64,000 bases of DNA from the NCBI GenBank assembly GCA_038734275.1, contig JAVYOO010000001.1, forward strand, positions 372,001 to 436,000, read 5' to 3'. Positions 1 through 8,229 of this stretch are shown here, piece by piece (position 1 is the first letter of the stretch; each line of letters begins with the position of its first letter). Made by a program: the position numbers and the translations under genes. The notes below the pieces were generated by a model that saw nothing but the letters and a program-made list of their open reading frames with translations, was not told where the DNA came from and did not search any database. This DNA is from Archaeoglobaceae archaeon. GTDB taxonomy: Archaea > Halobacteriota > Archaeoglobi > Archaeoglobales > Archaeoglobaceae.

Positions 1-391
1 AATCTCTTTACCGTCTTTCGATCTTAATAGAAGTTCAAAAGGTTCTGTTGCTTTTTTAGTGTTCAAAACTTCCTGCATTTTGCTTTTAGCAATTTCTTGA
101 TATTTTGAATCAAAGAGTTCTGATAAGGAGATTTTTGAGCCAACTTCATAACCAACAATTTCTCGAGCCTTCCTGTTCATTTTCACATAGCCTTCTCTAA
201 AATCGTGATACACCAAGATATCATTGGAGTTCTCCCAAACGTTATCGTAGAGCTCATAGGCTTCCTTTAGCTTCTCTTCAGCGATCTTTTTCTCTGTAAT
301 GTCTTCCATGAACAGAACAGACATTTTTAAATTCCCTCTTTCATCGAAAATAGGACTGCTAAAGACTTCAAGCCAATAAACCTGATGACCT
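1..391 (-). CDS. Frameshifted 3' continuation of the PAS sensor gene (runs off the window)
   Basis: Reading the minus strand one frame away from the upstream sensor ORF gives an open frame from the G-run at 392-397 to the window edge. It starts with a typical PAS-domain end (GHQVYWLEVFSSPIFDERGN, then MEDITEKK) and continues into a second PAS-like stretch (YDNVWENSNDILVYHDF, then VGYEVGSKISLSELF). This is what should follow the first PAS domain encoded upstream. An internal ATG at 324 could start a separate product, but the PAS C-cap lies before it, so the two parts most likely belong to one gene broken at the homopolymer. The 3' end, probably including any kinase output domain, lies outside the window. 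Confidence 0.7.
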
Positions 392-1469
392 GGGGGGTGG
401 CAATTACTGCCTTCTCAACTTTTCTGCTTTTCATAGCTTTAATCGATGGGCAGTTTTCACATTGAGAGGCACGGTTTTGGAAAATTTCAAAGCATTTCTT
501 GCCAACGATTGATTGCTCCTTCCCAAACCATTTTTCAAGCGTTTTATTAATAGAAATGATTTTCATGTTTGGATCTATGACACAAATACCCTCAGGAGTG
601 ACATCAAAAATCGCTCTCAAAAATTTCTCCTCTTCCGCAATTTTTTCAGTTCTTTTTCTGATCTCTCTGCCGAGGTAGACATTGCCAATCAATAGAGCAA
701 TAAAAATAATAGCCCCGATAGCAATTACCTGATACAACCAGCTTGAGATAAATTCTGGTTTTACACCGAACCACTTATCAAGTGAGCGGTAGTAAACAGA
801 GTTGCTGTCCGCTTTCATTTCTGCCAAGTGTCTGTCTATGACCGAGAGCAATTCTCTGTTTTTGGAGGCGAACTTCAGACTTATGGGCGAAAATATTATA
901 TTTGTAGTCTCTAAACCATAGTCTTTAGCATAGAAGGAGCCATAGATTCTTGAAACTATTCCTACATCAGCGTAGCCATCTCTAACCGCTTCAAAAACTT
1001 GCTTATAATCTCCATCTATCTCTATTATCTCGCAACTCAGCTCGAAATCTTTTGAGATTTTCTTAAAACCCTCCGTATATACGTCTGCCTTAACCCCTGC
1101 AACCTTAAGCCCATGGAGCTCTAAAATCGAATCATATGTCTGCTTTGCAACAATCACCCCCCAGTTTGAGATAACCGTCTCGTTTGTAAAGTTAAAAAGC
1201 CTCGCTCTCTCTTCAGTGAAAGCTATTGCAGTCATCAGATCGATCTCGCCATTTTCAAGCTTTTTTATTAAGTTTGGAAAGTGATCGTATACATAAACAA
1301 TTTTCCAGCCTTCCTTATCTGCAATATGTTCAATCAGATCTATGTATAGACCTTCGTAATTCAGACCTTCTTGACTCACGAGCGGAGGGTTATCATAAAC
1401 GCCTACTCTCAGCTCTAATGCAAGAACCTGCGGTATAAGAATTAGCAGTAAAACTACGAGATATCTCAT
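327..1469 (-). CDS. Membrane sensor: periplasmic-type solute-binding domain + TM + PAS (frameshifted)
   Basis: The 380-residue reading frame begins with a signal peptide (MRYLVVLLLILIPQVLA). Residues about 20-235 form a family-3 extracellular solute-binding domain (LRVGVYDNPPLV, GEIDLMTAIAFTEERARLF). A transmembrane helix follows (about 250-268), then a short linker and a PAS domain (about 285-370) with a Cys pair in ENCPS. This architecture is typical of sensor histidine kinases and related sensors that read an external ligand. The last ~27 codons after the G-run at 392-397 do not look like PAS sequence, whereas the neighbouring frame does, so the annotated end at 327 is probably a frameshift artefact or a real mutation. 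The start ATG at 1469 lies about 25 bases after a good TATA element. The ligand and output cannot be told. Confidence 0.8.
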   Translation of the reverse strand: MRYLVVLLLILIPQVLALELRVGVYDNPPLVSQEGLNYEGLYIDLIEHIADKEGWKIVYVYDHFPNLIKKLENGEIDLMTAIAFTEERARLFNFTNETVISNWGVIVAKQTYDSILELHGLKVAGVKADVYTEGFKKISKDFELSCEIIEIDGDYKQVFEAVRDGYADVGIVSRIYGSFYAKDYGLETTNIIFSPISLKFASKNRELLSVIDRHLAEMKADSNSVYYRSLDKWFGVKPEFISSWLYQVIAIGAIIFIALLIGNVYLGREIRKRTEKIAEEEKFLRAIFDVTPEGICVIDPNMKIISINKTLEKWFGKEQSIVGKKCFEIFQNRASQCENCPSIKAMKSRKVEKAVIATPQVIRFIGLKSLAVLFSMKEGI

Positions 1470-1491
1470 TGAAAAAAATGTTTCAATTTGA

Positions 1492-1507
1492 CACTATATA
1501 AAATTTT
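1492..1507 (-). promoter_or_regulatory. TATA-type promoter of the sensor gene
   Basis: On the minus strand the sequence AATTTTATATAGTG sits about 25-35 bases before the ATG at 1469. This is the spacing expected for an archaeal promoter giving a leaderless or nearly leaderless transcript. No Shine-Dalgarno motif lies in front of the ATG, which fits. Confidence 0.5.
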
Positions 1508-1616
1508 CCTTGGGAAATGTTGAACTGACCCGAATGCATCCTATATTGTATTTTTCTGTTTTACCGCCCTGCGGATAAAAGGTAAGATTTTTATTTCCTT
1601 TTTTAAACCAAAGCTT

Positions 1617-2039
1617 ATGAATTCGAAATGCTGTGGAAGATCCGAAAATTTTCTTACGATTACGTGGCAAAGGCTAATCGAAGATGGAAAGACCTGCAGT
1701 AGATGTGAGTCCACTGAAATCGAGATTCTAAAGGCGGTTTCAACTTTAAGAGAAATCCTGAGACCATTTGGCATTAAAGTTCTGCTTGAAAAAAAGGAGA
1801 TTTCTGCAGAGCAGTTCAAAAAAGATCCGCTGAGTTCAAATCAGATTCTTATAAACGGTCTTCCTCTCGAGGACTGGCTCAACGCAAAGCTCGGACATAC
1901 TCCTTGCTGTGATCTCTGTGCCCCGTATGAGTGCAGAACTCTCGAGATCGGCGGCAAGATTTTTGAAGTCCCCACTGCTGATCTGATCGTTCAGGCGGGA
2001 ATTGAGGCAGTTAAGGATAGTATTAGGAGCTGTTGCTAA
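1617..2039 (+). CDS. DUF2703 family Cys-rich protein
   Basis: This 140-residue protein matches my memory of the DUF2703 family, with ITWQRLIEDGKTCSRCESTE, LEKKEISAEQFKKDPLSSNQILINGLPLEDWL and CCDLCAPYECRTLEI. It has many cysteines: an N-terminal CC, a CSRC pair, a CCDLC motif and a C-terminal CC. Metal or metalloid binding or a thiol redox role is therefore plausible, but no function is established to my knowledge. It stands alone on the plus strand and overlaps the end of argD tail-to-tail by 4 bases. There is no operon partner to give context. Confidence 0.8.
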   Translation: MNSKCCGRSENFLTITWQRLIEDGKTCSRCESTEIEILKAVSTLREILRPFGIKVLLEKKEISAEQFKKDPLSSNQILINGLPLEDWLNAKLGHTPCCDLCAPYECRTLEIGGKIFEVPTADLIVQAGIEAVKDSIRSCC

Positions 2040-3169
2040 CCGAGACCTGAAAGAATTTCTATTGCAAGATCTATCTCTTCTTTTCCAATTACGAGCGGTG
2101 GAACGAGCCTTATGTTCTCTTCGGACGTTGCATTCAAAATTAGCCCCTTTTCAAGTGCTTTCTTAACGAGATCTTCGGCGTTCGAAACTTTAAAGCCGAT
2201 CATGAGCCCTTTGCCTCTGACTTCGCTGTAAAGCTCTTTCAGCCTTTTCATGAAGTAATCGCCCATTTTTTCCGCATTCTCCACAAGCTTGTATTTCTCC
2301 ATGATCTCGATCGTTGCAAGCGAAGCGGTGCATGCCAATGGGTTTCCGCCAAAGGTTGAGCCATGGTCGCCCTTTTCAAGCTTTTCTGCAACTTCTTCTT
2401 TTATTGCTGAGCACCCAATTGGAAATCCTGAGCCCATTGCCTTGGCCATCGCCATTATGTCTGGCTCAAAGCCGTAATGCTCTTTTGCGAACCATCTTCC
2501 AGTTCTCCCAAAGCCTGTCTGAACTTCGTCGAAGATCACAAGGAAACCGTGTTTTTCCTTAAGCTCAAATATCGCCTTCACGAATTCCTTCTCCGCGGGA
2601 TAAACTCCAGCCTCGCCTTGGATCAGCTCAAGAATTACCGCAGAAGTCTCTCTGTCAACTTTTTTCTCGAGATCGGCGATATCGTTGAAGTTCGCAAATT
2701 CGACTGGCTGAATTAGAGGCTCGAAGGCTTTTCTGAACTTTTCCTTGTATGTGACTGAAAGAGCGCCCATGGTTCTGCCGTGGAAGGCGTTTTTGAATGC
2801 GACAAATTTCTTCTTGCCCGTTGCCTTTCTTGCAAATTTTAGCGAGGCTTCCATCGCCTCTGTTCCGCTGTTGCAGAAGAAGAATCTGTCCATGCCCGTT
2901 AGCTTTTGAAGCTTTTCAGCCAATGCGATCTGTGGAGTAGTGTAGTAAAGGTTTGAAACATGGACAAGCTTCTTCAACTGCTCACAAACCCTTGAAACAA
3001 ATTCTGGATGGGAATGGCCAATGGCAATGCATGCAATTCCCGCTACGAGATCCAAATACTTTTTACCATTGAGATCGTAGAGATAGCAACCTTCTCCACG
3101 CTCAAAGACAACGTTTTGCCTTTTATAAACCTGAGGAATTAGCTTCTTCTCCTTCTCAATCCAATCCAT
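2036..3169 (-). CDS. argD: Acetylornithine/LysW-type aminotransferase (class III PLP)
   Basis: This 377-residue class III pyridoxal-phosphate aminotransferase shows the family landmarks: LVAGIACIAIGHSHPEF near the N-terminus, NSGTEAMEASLKFARKATG in the cofactor phosphate region, VILELIQGEAG, IFDEVQTGFGRTG with the PLP-contacting Asp, and MAKAMGSGFPIG with the Schiff-base Lys. The length fits ArgD. It would transfer the amino group from glutamate to N-acetylglutamate semialdehyde in arginine synthesis, and related archaeal enzymes also serve lysine synthesis (dapA and dapB lie in this window). The gene follows apgM by 3 bases and so is the last gene of a pheT-apgM-argD operon. Substrate choice within the family is inferred, not shown. 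Confidence 0.88.
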   Translation of the reverse strand: MDWIEKEKKLIPQVYKRQNVVFERGEGCYLYDLNGKKYLDLVAGIACIAIGHSHPEFVSRVCEQLKKLVHVSNLYYTTPQIALAEKLQKLTGMDRFFFCNSGTEAMEASLKFARKATGKKKFVAFKNAFHGRTMGALSVTYKEKFRKAFEPLIQPVEFANFNDIADLEKKVDRETSAVILELIQGEAGVYPAEKEFVKAIFELKEKHGFLVIFDEVQTGFGRTGRWFAKEHYGFEPDIMAMAKAMGSGFPIGCSAIKEEVAEKLEKGDHGSTFGGNPLACTASLATIEIMEKYKLVENAEKMGDYFMKRLKELYSEVRGKGLMIGFKVSNAEDLVKKALEKGLILNATSEENIRLVPPLVIGKEEIDLAIEILSGLG

Positions 3170-3172
3170 GGC

Positions 3173-4321
3173 TCACGTTTTCTCACGTCTTAAAAAGAGA
3201 TCCATCAACTTTAAACCATCTATGCTCCCATATCTTCCCTTTGCACAGGCAAACTCTGAGAAGGTCTTAACATCGTCCTTTTCGTAGCCATAAATTGCGA
3301 ATGGGACGTTCTCGGCAACATGCGTTCTAAGCTCTATTGGCGTAGGGTGATCTGGAAGCAAAAGAATCTTTAGCTCATCAAGATCCGCTTTGTCGAGAAT
3401 CTTGCCAACGATCTTCTCATCGTAGATCTCTATAGCCTCAATTTTGCCCTCAAGATCCCCTTCGTGGCTAACCTCATCGATCCCTTCTGTGTGCAGGGCA
3501 ACGAAATCGAATTTTTCAAGCGACTTAAGCGTTGCCTTCACCAAACCCCTGTAATTCGTGTCTATGTAGCCTGTAAGCCCCTCAACTTCAACAAACTCGA
3601 ACCCCAAGCCATTGGCGATTCCCTTAAGCAGATCAACTTCTGAGATCATTGCCCCCCTCAGCCCAAAGCTTGCACTGAACTTTGGAAAATTCGGGATCTT
3701 TCCACCGCCCCATAACCAGATCATGTTCGCTTTATCCGTCACTGCTGGCAAAACCTCTTTTGACCACTCCATGAGCTCGCAAAGAAGTTCAGCAAGCTTT
3801 CCGCCTTTTGGCATGAAATCAGAGATCTTTTTACCCTGAATATCGTGCGGAGCGTAAGTTTTGACATCATTTTCGAAATCCCTGTTTATGGCAAGCAAGT
3901 TTCTGTAGCTTCTCCCGGGATAGAATTTAACGAAGTCGTGCTTCTTGTTCGAATTCAAGTGCTCTATGACCCTTTTAGCCTCTTCATCGGTTATTCTTCC
4001 CCCAGCGTAGTCGAGCATCACATCGCTTACCCTAACAAGATTACATCGAAAAACGAGATTTGCCTTGATACCACTTGCGAGAGCTTCGATAGGCCCCCTG
4101 CCCGTGTAGTATTTTCTGACGTCAACGCCAAGGATTGTGAGATTTGCCACATCGCTTCCCGGCTCAAAGCCTTTTGGCACGGTCAATGCGGAACCGCATG
4201 AGCCTTCTTTTGCTATGAAGTCCAAGTTCGGTTTCTCCGCGACTTCCAGCGGAGTTCTGTTGCCAAGCTTTTCGATTCTCCAGTCTGCCATTCCGTCGGG
4301 GATTAAAACAAGGAATTTCAT
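3173..4321 (-). CDS. apgM: 2,3-bisphosphoglycerate-independent phosphoglycerate mutase, archaeal type
   Basis: The product (about 382 residues from this start) is an archaeal-type cofactor-independent phosphoglycerate mutase of the alkaline phosphatase superfamily. It interconverts 3- and 2-phosphoglycerate in the cytoplasm. Metal-site signatures are visible: [12 protein letters not shown] at the start, [11 protein letters not shown] with the catalytic Ser, [13 protein letters not shown] and LLPDHPTP near the C-terminus. I chose the ATG at 4321 because it makes a 4-base ATGA overlap with the pheT stop and begins the protein at [11 protein letters not shown] start at 4336 would add five residues with no support. 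Translation is probably coupled to pheT. Confidence 0.9.
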   Translation of the reverse strand: MKFLVLIPDGMADWRIEKLGNRTPLEVAEKPNLDFIAKEGSCGSALTVPKGFEPGSDVANLTILGVDVRKYYTGRGPIEALASGIKANLVFRCNLVRVSDVMLDYAGGRITDEEAKRVIEHLNSNKKHDFVKFYPGRSYRNLLAINRDFENDVKTYAPHDIQGKKISDFMPKGGKLAELLCELMEWSKEVLPAVTDKANMIWLWGGGKIPNFPKFSASFGLRGAMISEVDLLKGIANGLGFEFVEVEGLTGYIDTNYRGLVKATLKSLEKFDFVALHTEGIDEVSHEGDLEGKIEAIEIYDEKIVGKILDKADLDELKILLLPDHPTPIELRTHVAENVPFAIYGYEKDDVKTFSEFACAKGRYGSIDGLKLMDLFLRREKT

Positions 4322-5958
4322 AGCAATTCTCCACACTCAAAAAGCTTATCGAGTTCGATCTCGAATGCAACCACTGGATTCGGAATTCCAAAGTTTTCGA
4401 GGACTTCTGGATGGATCTCTCCAAAAACTCCAACTTTCTCGTTTTTAACCACGATCTCCCCCTGTCTGCCCTCTATGAAAGCGGGATCTTCTGACTCCTT
4501 AGCGGTCCATTCAAATCCGAGCTCTCTCATTACCGCTTGCACATAACTGCGAAGCTCAGCAAAATTTGCCTTTGGATGCGTTACGCAGGCACAAAGTCTA
4601 AGCCTATTCCTAAGCCCCAAAACTACATCGCCAACTTCAAAGATCCTTAAAGGCAGTTCTACGTGTTTGTTTACCGCAATCACTTCTAAAAGCTTTGAAA
4701 GAATTTCTGTTCTAACAAGAGTGTGCTCAATCGTCAGCGGATGCATCAGTGGAACATATTCTTTCCAAGGCTCTGCAGATCTGCGCAAATTCGCATATGC
4801 CCTTTCACTCGTGAGCGTGAAGGTGATAACTTCAAGAAAGCCTAGACCAAGCATGATCTCCCGAACAAGCTCCTTCAACTCATTCCATTCATGCGCCAAG
4901 CCAATTGTCATCGTCGCTGGGTATTCAGGTTTGATCCTTTCATAGCCATAGCCTATCGCAATGTCCTCGATTATATCCCATTCGTGCATTATGTCCGCTC
5001 TGTATGGTGGAACAAAAACTTCTACCGCATCGTCCTCAATTTTGGCTCCAAATCTCATTTTCTCAAGTGAGGAAATGATTTCGGAATCGCTCAATTCAAA
5101 ACCGAGCAATGAAAAGATCTCTTGCTTTCGAACTCTTAGCTTAATAGCTGAAAGGTCTGGTGTTTCCTCAGTCCGATCTGGGTAAATAACCTCAACTCTC
5201 TCGATCTCCCCACCACGATCGTGAAGCATGCATGCGACGATCTTTAAAGCCTTGTCAACGTATTCGTCAAAGCCAGTGACGTCTATGAAGAGATCTGTTG
5301 TTTTTTCAGTCACCCTTGTCTTCTCCGCATTTATTATCGGGGGAAATGAAATCGCCTCGTTTTTTGAGTCGATGATCATCGGATATGCATTCTTGCCTTC
5401 AAGGATGAACGCATACTCCTTTCCCTTTGGATGCTCTTTGAGAATTTCTGCAACACTCATCTCTTTTGCGAAGTCGAGAGGAACAAAGGAGAATTCTGAG
5501 TTAACTGCGGTGTATTTAAGCGGAAAGTTAACCCTGCTAAGATCGTGAACTCCAATAGCCATTCTACGGCGATTTCTGCCAATGGTCCAGTGAAGGTCTT
5601 CCTGCACTTCCATCAGGCTTCTGATCACTTCATCGCTCATTTTCAGATTTCTTACAACACACCCAACGATTCTCGGGCGAACCGCTAAGACGCTTTTTTC
5701 AACGAAGATCTTCCAATTCCCTTTTCTGCTTTTGTAATCCTTCAAGCCAGTCTCTATTCCAAGAAAGCCACGCAATGCTCTTGCAACACCCTCAATGCTG
5801 TAAAGATCGGGTCGATTGGGGAAGAATTCCACCGCAAGCGTTTCCTGATCGCTTCTCTCAATATCACAGCCAAGCATTGGCAATCGTTTAAGGATCACAT
5901 CTCTGCTCGTCCCAACAAGTCTCTCGAGTTCATTCCAGTTAAGCGTAATCACTGGCAT
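4318..5958 (-). CDS. pheT: Phenylalanyl-tRNA synthetase beta subunit
   Basis: This protein of about 546 residues has the length and order of the archaeal/eukaryotic-type PheRS beta chain. It has an N-terminal B1-like start ([15 protein letters not shown]), the B3/B4 region ([18 protein letters not shown]), a B5 region ([25 protein letters not shown]) and a C-terminal catalytic-like core ([36 protein letters not shown]). It pairs with PheS to charge tRNA-Phe. PheS is not in the window. The start is set at ATG 5958 because the frame upstream offers only a TTG two codons earlier. A T-rich TATA-like stretch lies about 25 bases upstream. It is the first gene of the pheT-apgM-argD operon. Confidence 0.93.
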   Translation of the reverse strand: MPVITLNWNELERLVGTSRDVILKRLPMLGCDIERSDQETLAVEFFPNRPDLYSIEGVARALRGFLGIETGLKDYKSRKGNWKIFVEKSVLAVRPRIVGCVVRNLKMSDEVIRSLMEVQEDLHWTIGRNRRRMAIGVHDLSRVNFPLKYTAVNSEFSFVPLDFAKEMSVAEILKEHPKGKEYAFILEGKNAYPMIIDSKNEAISFPPIINAEKTRVTEKTTDLFIDVTGFDEYVDKALKIVACMLHDRGGEIERVEVIYPDRTEETPDLSAIKLRVRKQEIFSLLGFELSDSEIISSLEKMRFGAKIEDDAVEVFVPPYRADIMHEWDIIEDIAIGYGYERIKPEYPATMTIGLAHEWNELKELVREIMLGLGFLEVITFTLTSERAYANLRRSAEPWKEYVPLMHPLTIEHTLVRTEILSKLLEVIAVNKHVELPLRIFEVGDVVLGLRNRLRLCACVTHPKANFAELRSYVQAVMRELGFEWTAKESEDPAFIEGRQGEIVVKNEKVGVFGEIHPEVLENFGIPNPVVAFEIELDKLFECGELL

Positions 5959-6066
5959 TGGCAATGCTAAGGCTTGCGGGATAAAAATTCTTCCCGAAGT
6001 TTACTGTGGTCGATTAAATTAATCACAAAGTGGAGCAATTGTGGAGAATTAACTGAAAATTAAAGA

Positions 6067-6870
6067 TTAAGCATTAAAGATTTCGATTCCGAAATTCGAC
6101 GCTAATTCGATCGCCTTATCATCTGCAAAAGGTGTTACAATGATAAGTCTGCTTGGCTTAATTCCCGTTTCTCTTTCGTAGAATTCTGCTTTTCTCTTGA
6201 AAGCCAAAACGTCCCCCTGACTTATGCTCGATTTTACTTCTATCAAAATCACCTTACCATCGCTTATGGCGACATCGATTTCAATATCGCTCGGAAAGCC
6301 GAAAACGAAACCCTCTTTGTCTTTACCAATCCATTCCTCGACTTTCATTCCGAGTTCTTTTTCGATTATTCCTCTGATTCCTGCTCTGAAGGCTTTTTCG
6401 CTCATTATTCCCCATCTTGCCCCCAGAGCGGAGATCTGATTCCTCAACAACTTGAAACCATTGTTCATGTCCTCTCGAAGCTTTGCTATTTCTTCATCGT
6501 GTCTTCTAAAACCAGCAATCATGTCCTCTCGAAGCTTTGCAATCTCTTCGTCGTGTCTCTTGAAGCCTGTAATCATGTCCTCTCGAAGCTTTGCTATTTC
6601 TTCATCGTGTCTTCTAAAACCAGCAATCATGTCCTCTCGAAGCTTTGCAATCTCTTCGTCGTGTCTCTTGAAGCCTGTAATCATGTCCTCTCGAAGCTTT
6701 TTCAGCTCCTCCTCGTGTCTTAATAGAATTTCTTCGTGTTTATCAAGCCTTTTAAGAATTTCTTGGAGTCCAATAGCCCCAGCCATCGCGTAACGAAATT
6801 CCTTATCCTTTTCAAGCAATTCAATGATCGTTTCTTTGATCAGCTCTCTCATATCGTTTATCGGTAGCAT
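6067..6870 (-). CDS. PD-(D/E)XK nuclease-like protein with coiled-coil 18-residue repeats (DUF3782-like)
   Basis: The 267-residue protein has three parts. Residues 1-55 are a charged helical N-terminus. Residues about 56-135 hold tandem 18-residue repeats of the type KLREDMITGFKRHDEEIA, predicted to form a long coiled coil. The C-terminal ~110 residues contain a PD-(D/E)XK-like core: SDIEIDVAISDGKVILIEVKSS (Asp, then Glu-x-Lys) and LIIVTPFADDKAIELA. Proteins of this build are common in archaea and are often called DUF3782. Nuclease activity is inferred from fold signatures only. It is a single gene with its own TATA element, and nothing nearby gives a pathway. The repeat array at DNA level is listed separately. 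Confidence 0.75.
   Translation of the reverse strand: MLPINDMRELIKETIIELLEKDKEFRYAMAGAIGLQEILKRLDKHEEILLRHEEELKKLREDMITGFKRHDEEIAKLREDMIAGFRRHDEEIAKLREDMITGFKRHDEEIAKLREDMIAGFRRHDEEIAKLREDMNNGFKLLRNQISALGARWGIMSEKAFRAGIRGIIEKELGMKVEEWIGKDKEGFVFGFPSDIEIDVAISDGKVILIEVKSSISQGDVLAFKRKAEFYERETGIKPSRLIIVTPFADDKAIELASNFGIEIFNA
6466..6720 (-). repeat. Five in-frame 54-bp direct repeats (108-bp higher-order unit)
   Basis: Copies begin at 6466, 6520, 6574, 6628 and 6682 (plus-strand landmark CATGTCCTCTCGAAGC), exactly 54 bp apart. Copies one and three are identical, as are two and four, so a 108-bp unit was duplicated perfectly. The fifth copy is partly diverged. Each unit encodes 18 residues of the coiled-coil region. 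The multiple of three keeps the frame open whatever the copy number. Confidence 0.95.
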
Positions 6871-6888
6871 TAAAAAAACAATGAAAGA

Positions 6889-6904
6889 GAATTTATATAT
6901 CTTA
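6889..6904 (-). promoter_or_regulatory. TATA-type promoter of the coiled-coil nuclease-like gene
   Basis: The minus strand reads TAAGATATATAAATTC, ending about 20 bases before the ATG at 6870. Position and sequence fit an archaeal TATA element with a very short leader. Confidence 0.55.
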
Positions 6905-6940
6905 CTGCAATTCTTGCCTTAAATTAAAAATGTTATAGCT

Positions 6941-8116
6941 TTATCGAAGCTCATCCCATTTTCTTCGCTTCCTAACCCTATTAAATCCAAACAAGCCGAG
7001 AACTACTATTAAAACTACTCCCGCCCCAATGAGCACTAAGTTCAGATCTACAGACGGCAAAGAAAATCCCAATCCGGACTTTTCCGCTTCAACCTTTATG
7101 ATTTCCAATAAATCTTCGACATTCTTCTGAAGGGTGCTCGCGTTTGTGCCGAGTGATTCAAGCCTTTCCTTAGCAACAGCATACTTTCCAGCATCTATCA
7201 ATCCTTTAGCTTCTCTAAGCAGGCTTTCGAGATTGCTAAGCGCTGACTCAAAATTTTTCTGCTCTAAAGCGAGATCTACATATTTTTCACTCCCTTTTAT
7301 CTTATCCAGCAAGACAGAGGAATTCAAAAGCATTTTCTTGATTTCTGAAAGCCTTGATTCCACCTCATCATAGAGTTTCTCCACCAGTTTCTTGTTTGTC
7401 AGGTTCGAAAGCATATTAATCGAGGCTTCAGCTTCTTTAAGCTTTTTATCCGCATCTATGAATTTTTTGCCAAGCATAAAAGTTTCTGCTGAATTTATTA
7501 GCTCGGTAACGTTTTTGAAGTCTTCTTCGTTGTAAAGGTTCTCCTGTTTCAGCTTCTCTGCAAGCTCACTTGCCTTTGCCCTCAAGGATTTTATGTCGTT
7601 CTTGAACACAGCTTCGTTAGCAACCTTTATTGTCATGTTAGGCAATGCGTTTGCCTCGCATAACTCACATGTTGGATTTACTGCACTGAATTCGCAAAGC
7701 CTTAGATTGCAATAAGGAACAATTCCAGTTAAATTCGCTGTCAGCTTCGAAATCCCCTTTTCTTCGCCTTCAAGAGCGAAGTATTTGACATCAATCGATA
7801 CCTTTTTGCCCTTCATCTCCTCATCCCAGACACCGCCCTGATAGTAATCGATTGCCAACCTCCATGAAGCCTGCTCGAGATCTGTCTGGAAGTAGTAGGT
7901 TCTTGGATTATCTTTTTCACCTGCGAGCAGAGTTCGATAATCAGATTTCTTTGGAAGAATTTCCATTTTTATGTTCAATTTCTCTCCTGTTGTGTAGCAG
8001 TCAAGTTCAGGATCCATCTGGAACTCAACACTGAAGTGATCTGAAGTTAGCTTTTCGAGTGCTGAAACTGGAGCTATAAACGCAAGCAGTATTGCGATCG
8101 CAATTCCCAAACGCAT
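6941..8116 (-). CDS. Secreted, C-terminally membrane-anchored protein with coiled coil, unknown function
   Basis: I do not recognise this 391-residue protein by family. It has an N-terminal signal peptide (MRLGIAIAILLAFIAPVSA) and an extracellular beta-rich part to about residue 165, with a Cys cluster (PYCNLRLCEFSAVNPTCELCEANALP). A long helical, probably coiled-coil stretch (about 170-345) follows. A C-terminal transmembrane helix (LNLVLIGAGVVLIVVLGLFGF) comes before a short basic tail (RVRKRRKWDELR). It should sit on the outer face of the membrane with its tail inside. It lies just downstream of, and on the same strand as, the cohesin-dockerin genes but has its own 113-base upstream gap. 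A role in the cell envelope is an inference. Confidence 0.75.
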   Translation of the reverse strand: MRLGIAIAILLAFIAPVSALEKLTSDHFSVEFQMDPELDCYTTGEKLNIKMEILPKKSDYRTLLAGEKDNPRTYYFQTDLEQASWRLAIDYYQGGVWDEEMKGKKVSIDVKYFALEGEEKGISKLTANLTGIVPYCNLRLCEFSAVNPTCELCEANALPNMTIKVANEAVFKNDIKSLRAKASELAEKLKQENLYNEEDFKNVTELINSAETFMLGKKFIDADKKLKEAEASINMLSNLTNKKLVEKLYDEVESRLSEIKKMLLNSSVLLDKIKGSEKYVDLALEQKNFESALSNLESLLREAKGLIDAGKYAVAKERLESLGTNASTLQKNVEDLLEIIKVEAEKSGLGFSLPSVDLNLVLIGAGVVLIVVLGLFGFNRVRKRRKWDELR

Positions 8117-8229
8117 GCAGACATTTTTTCATTGAGAATTTAAAATTTTCCAAAGCCCGCAAAAATCGGCAGAATGAATGCTCAATGATTCTGAAAACTA
8201 AAAAGAAAAAATTAAGAAAAAATTTAGGT

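Noticed and set aside
1541-1819. 92-codon minus-strand frame over the DUF2703 gene
   Set aside because: It lies opposite a recognisable family member, has low-complexity Ser-rich translation and no ribosome site or family match.
6452-6793. 113-codon plus-strand frame with repeats
   Set aside because: It is the reverse side of the 54-bp repeat array. The repetition comes from the coiled-coil gene on the other strand.
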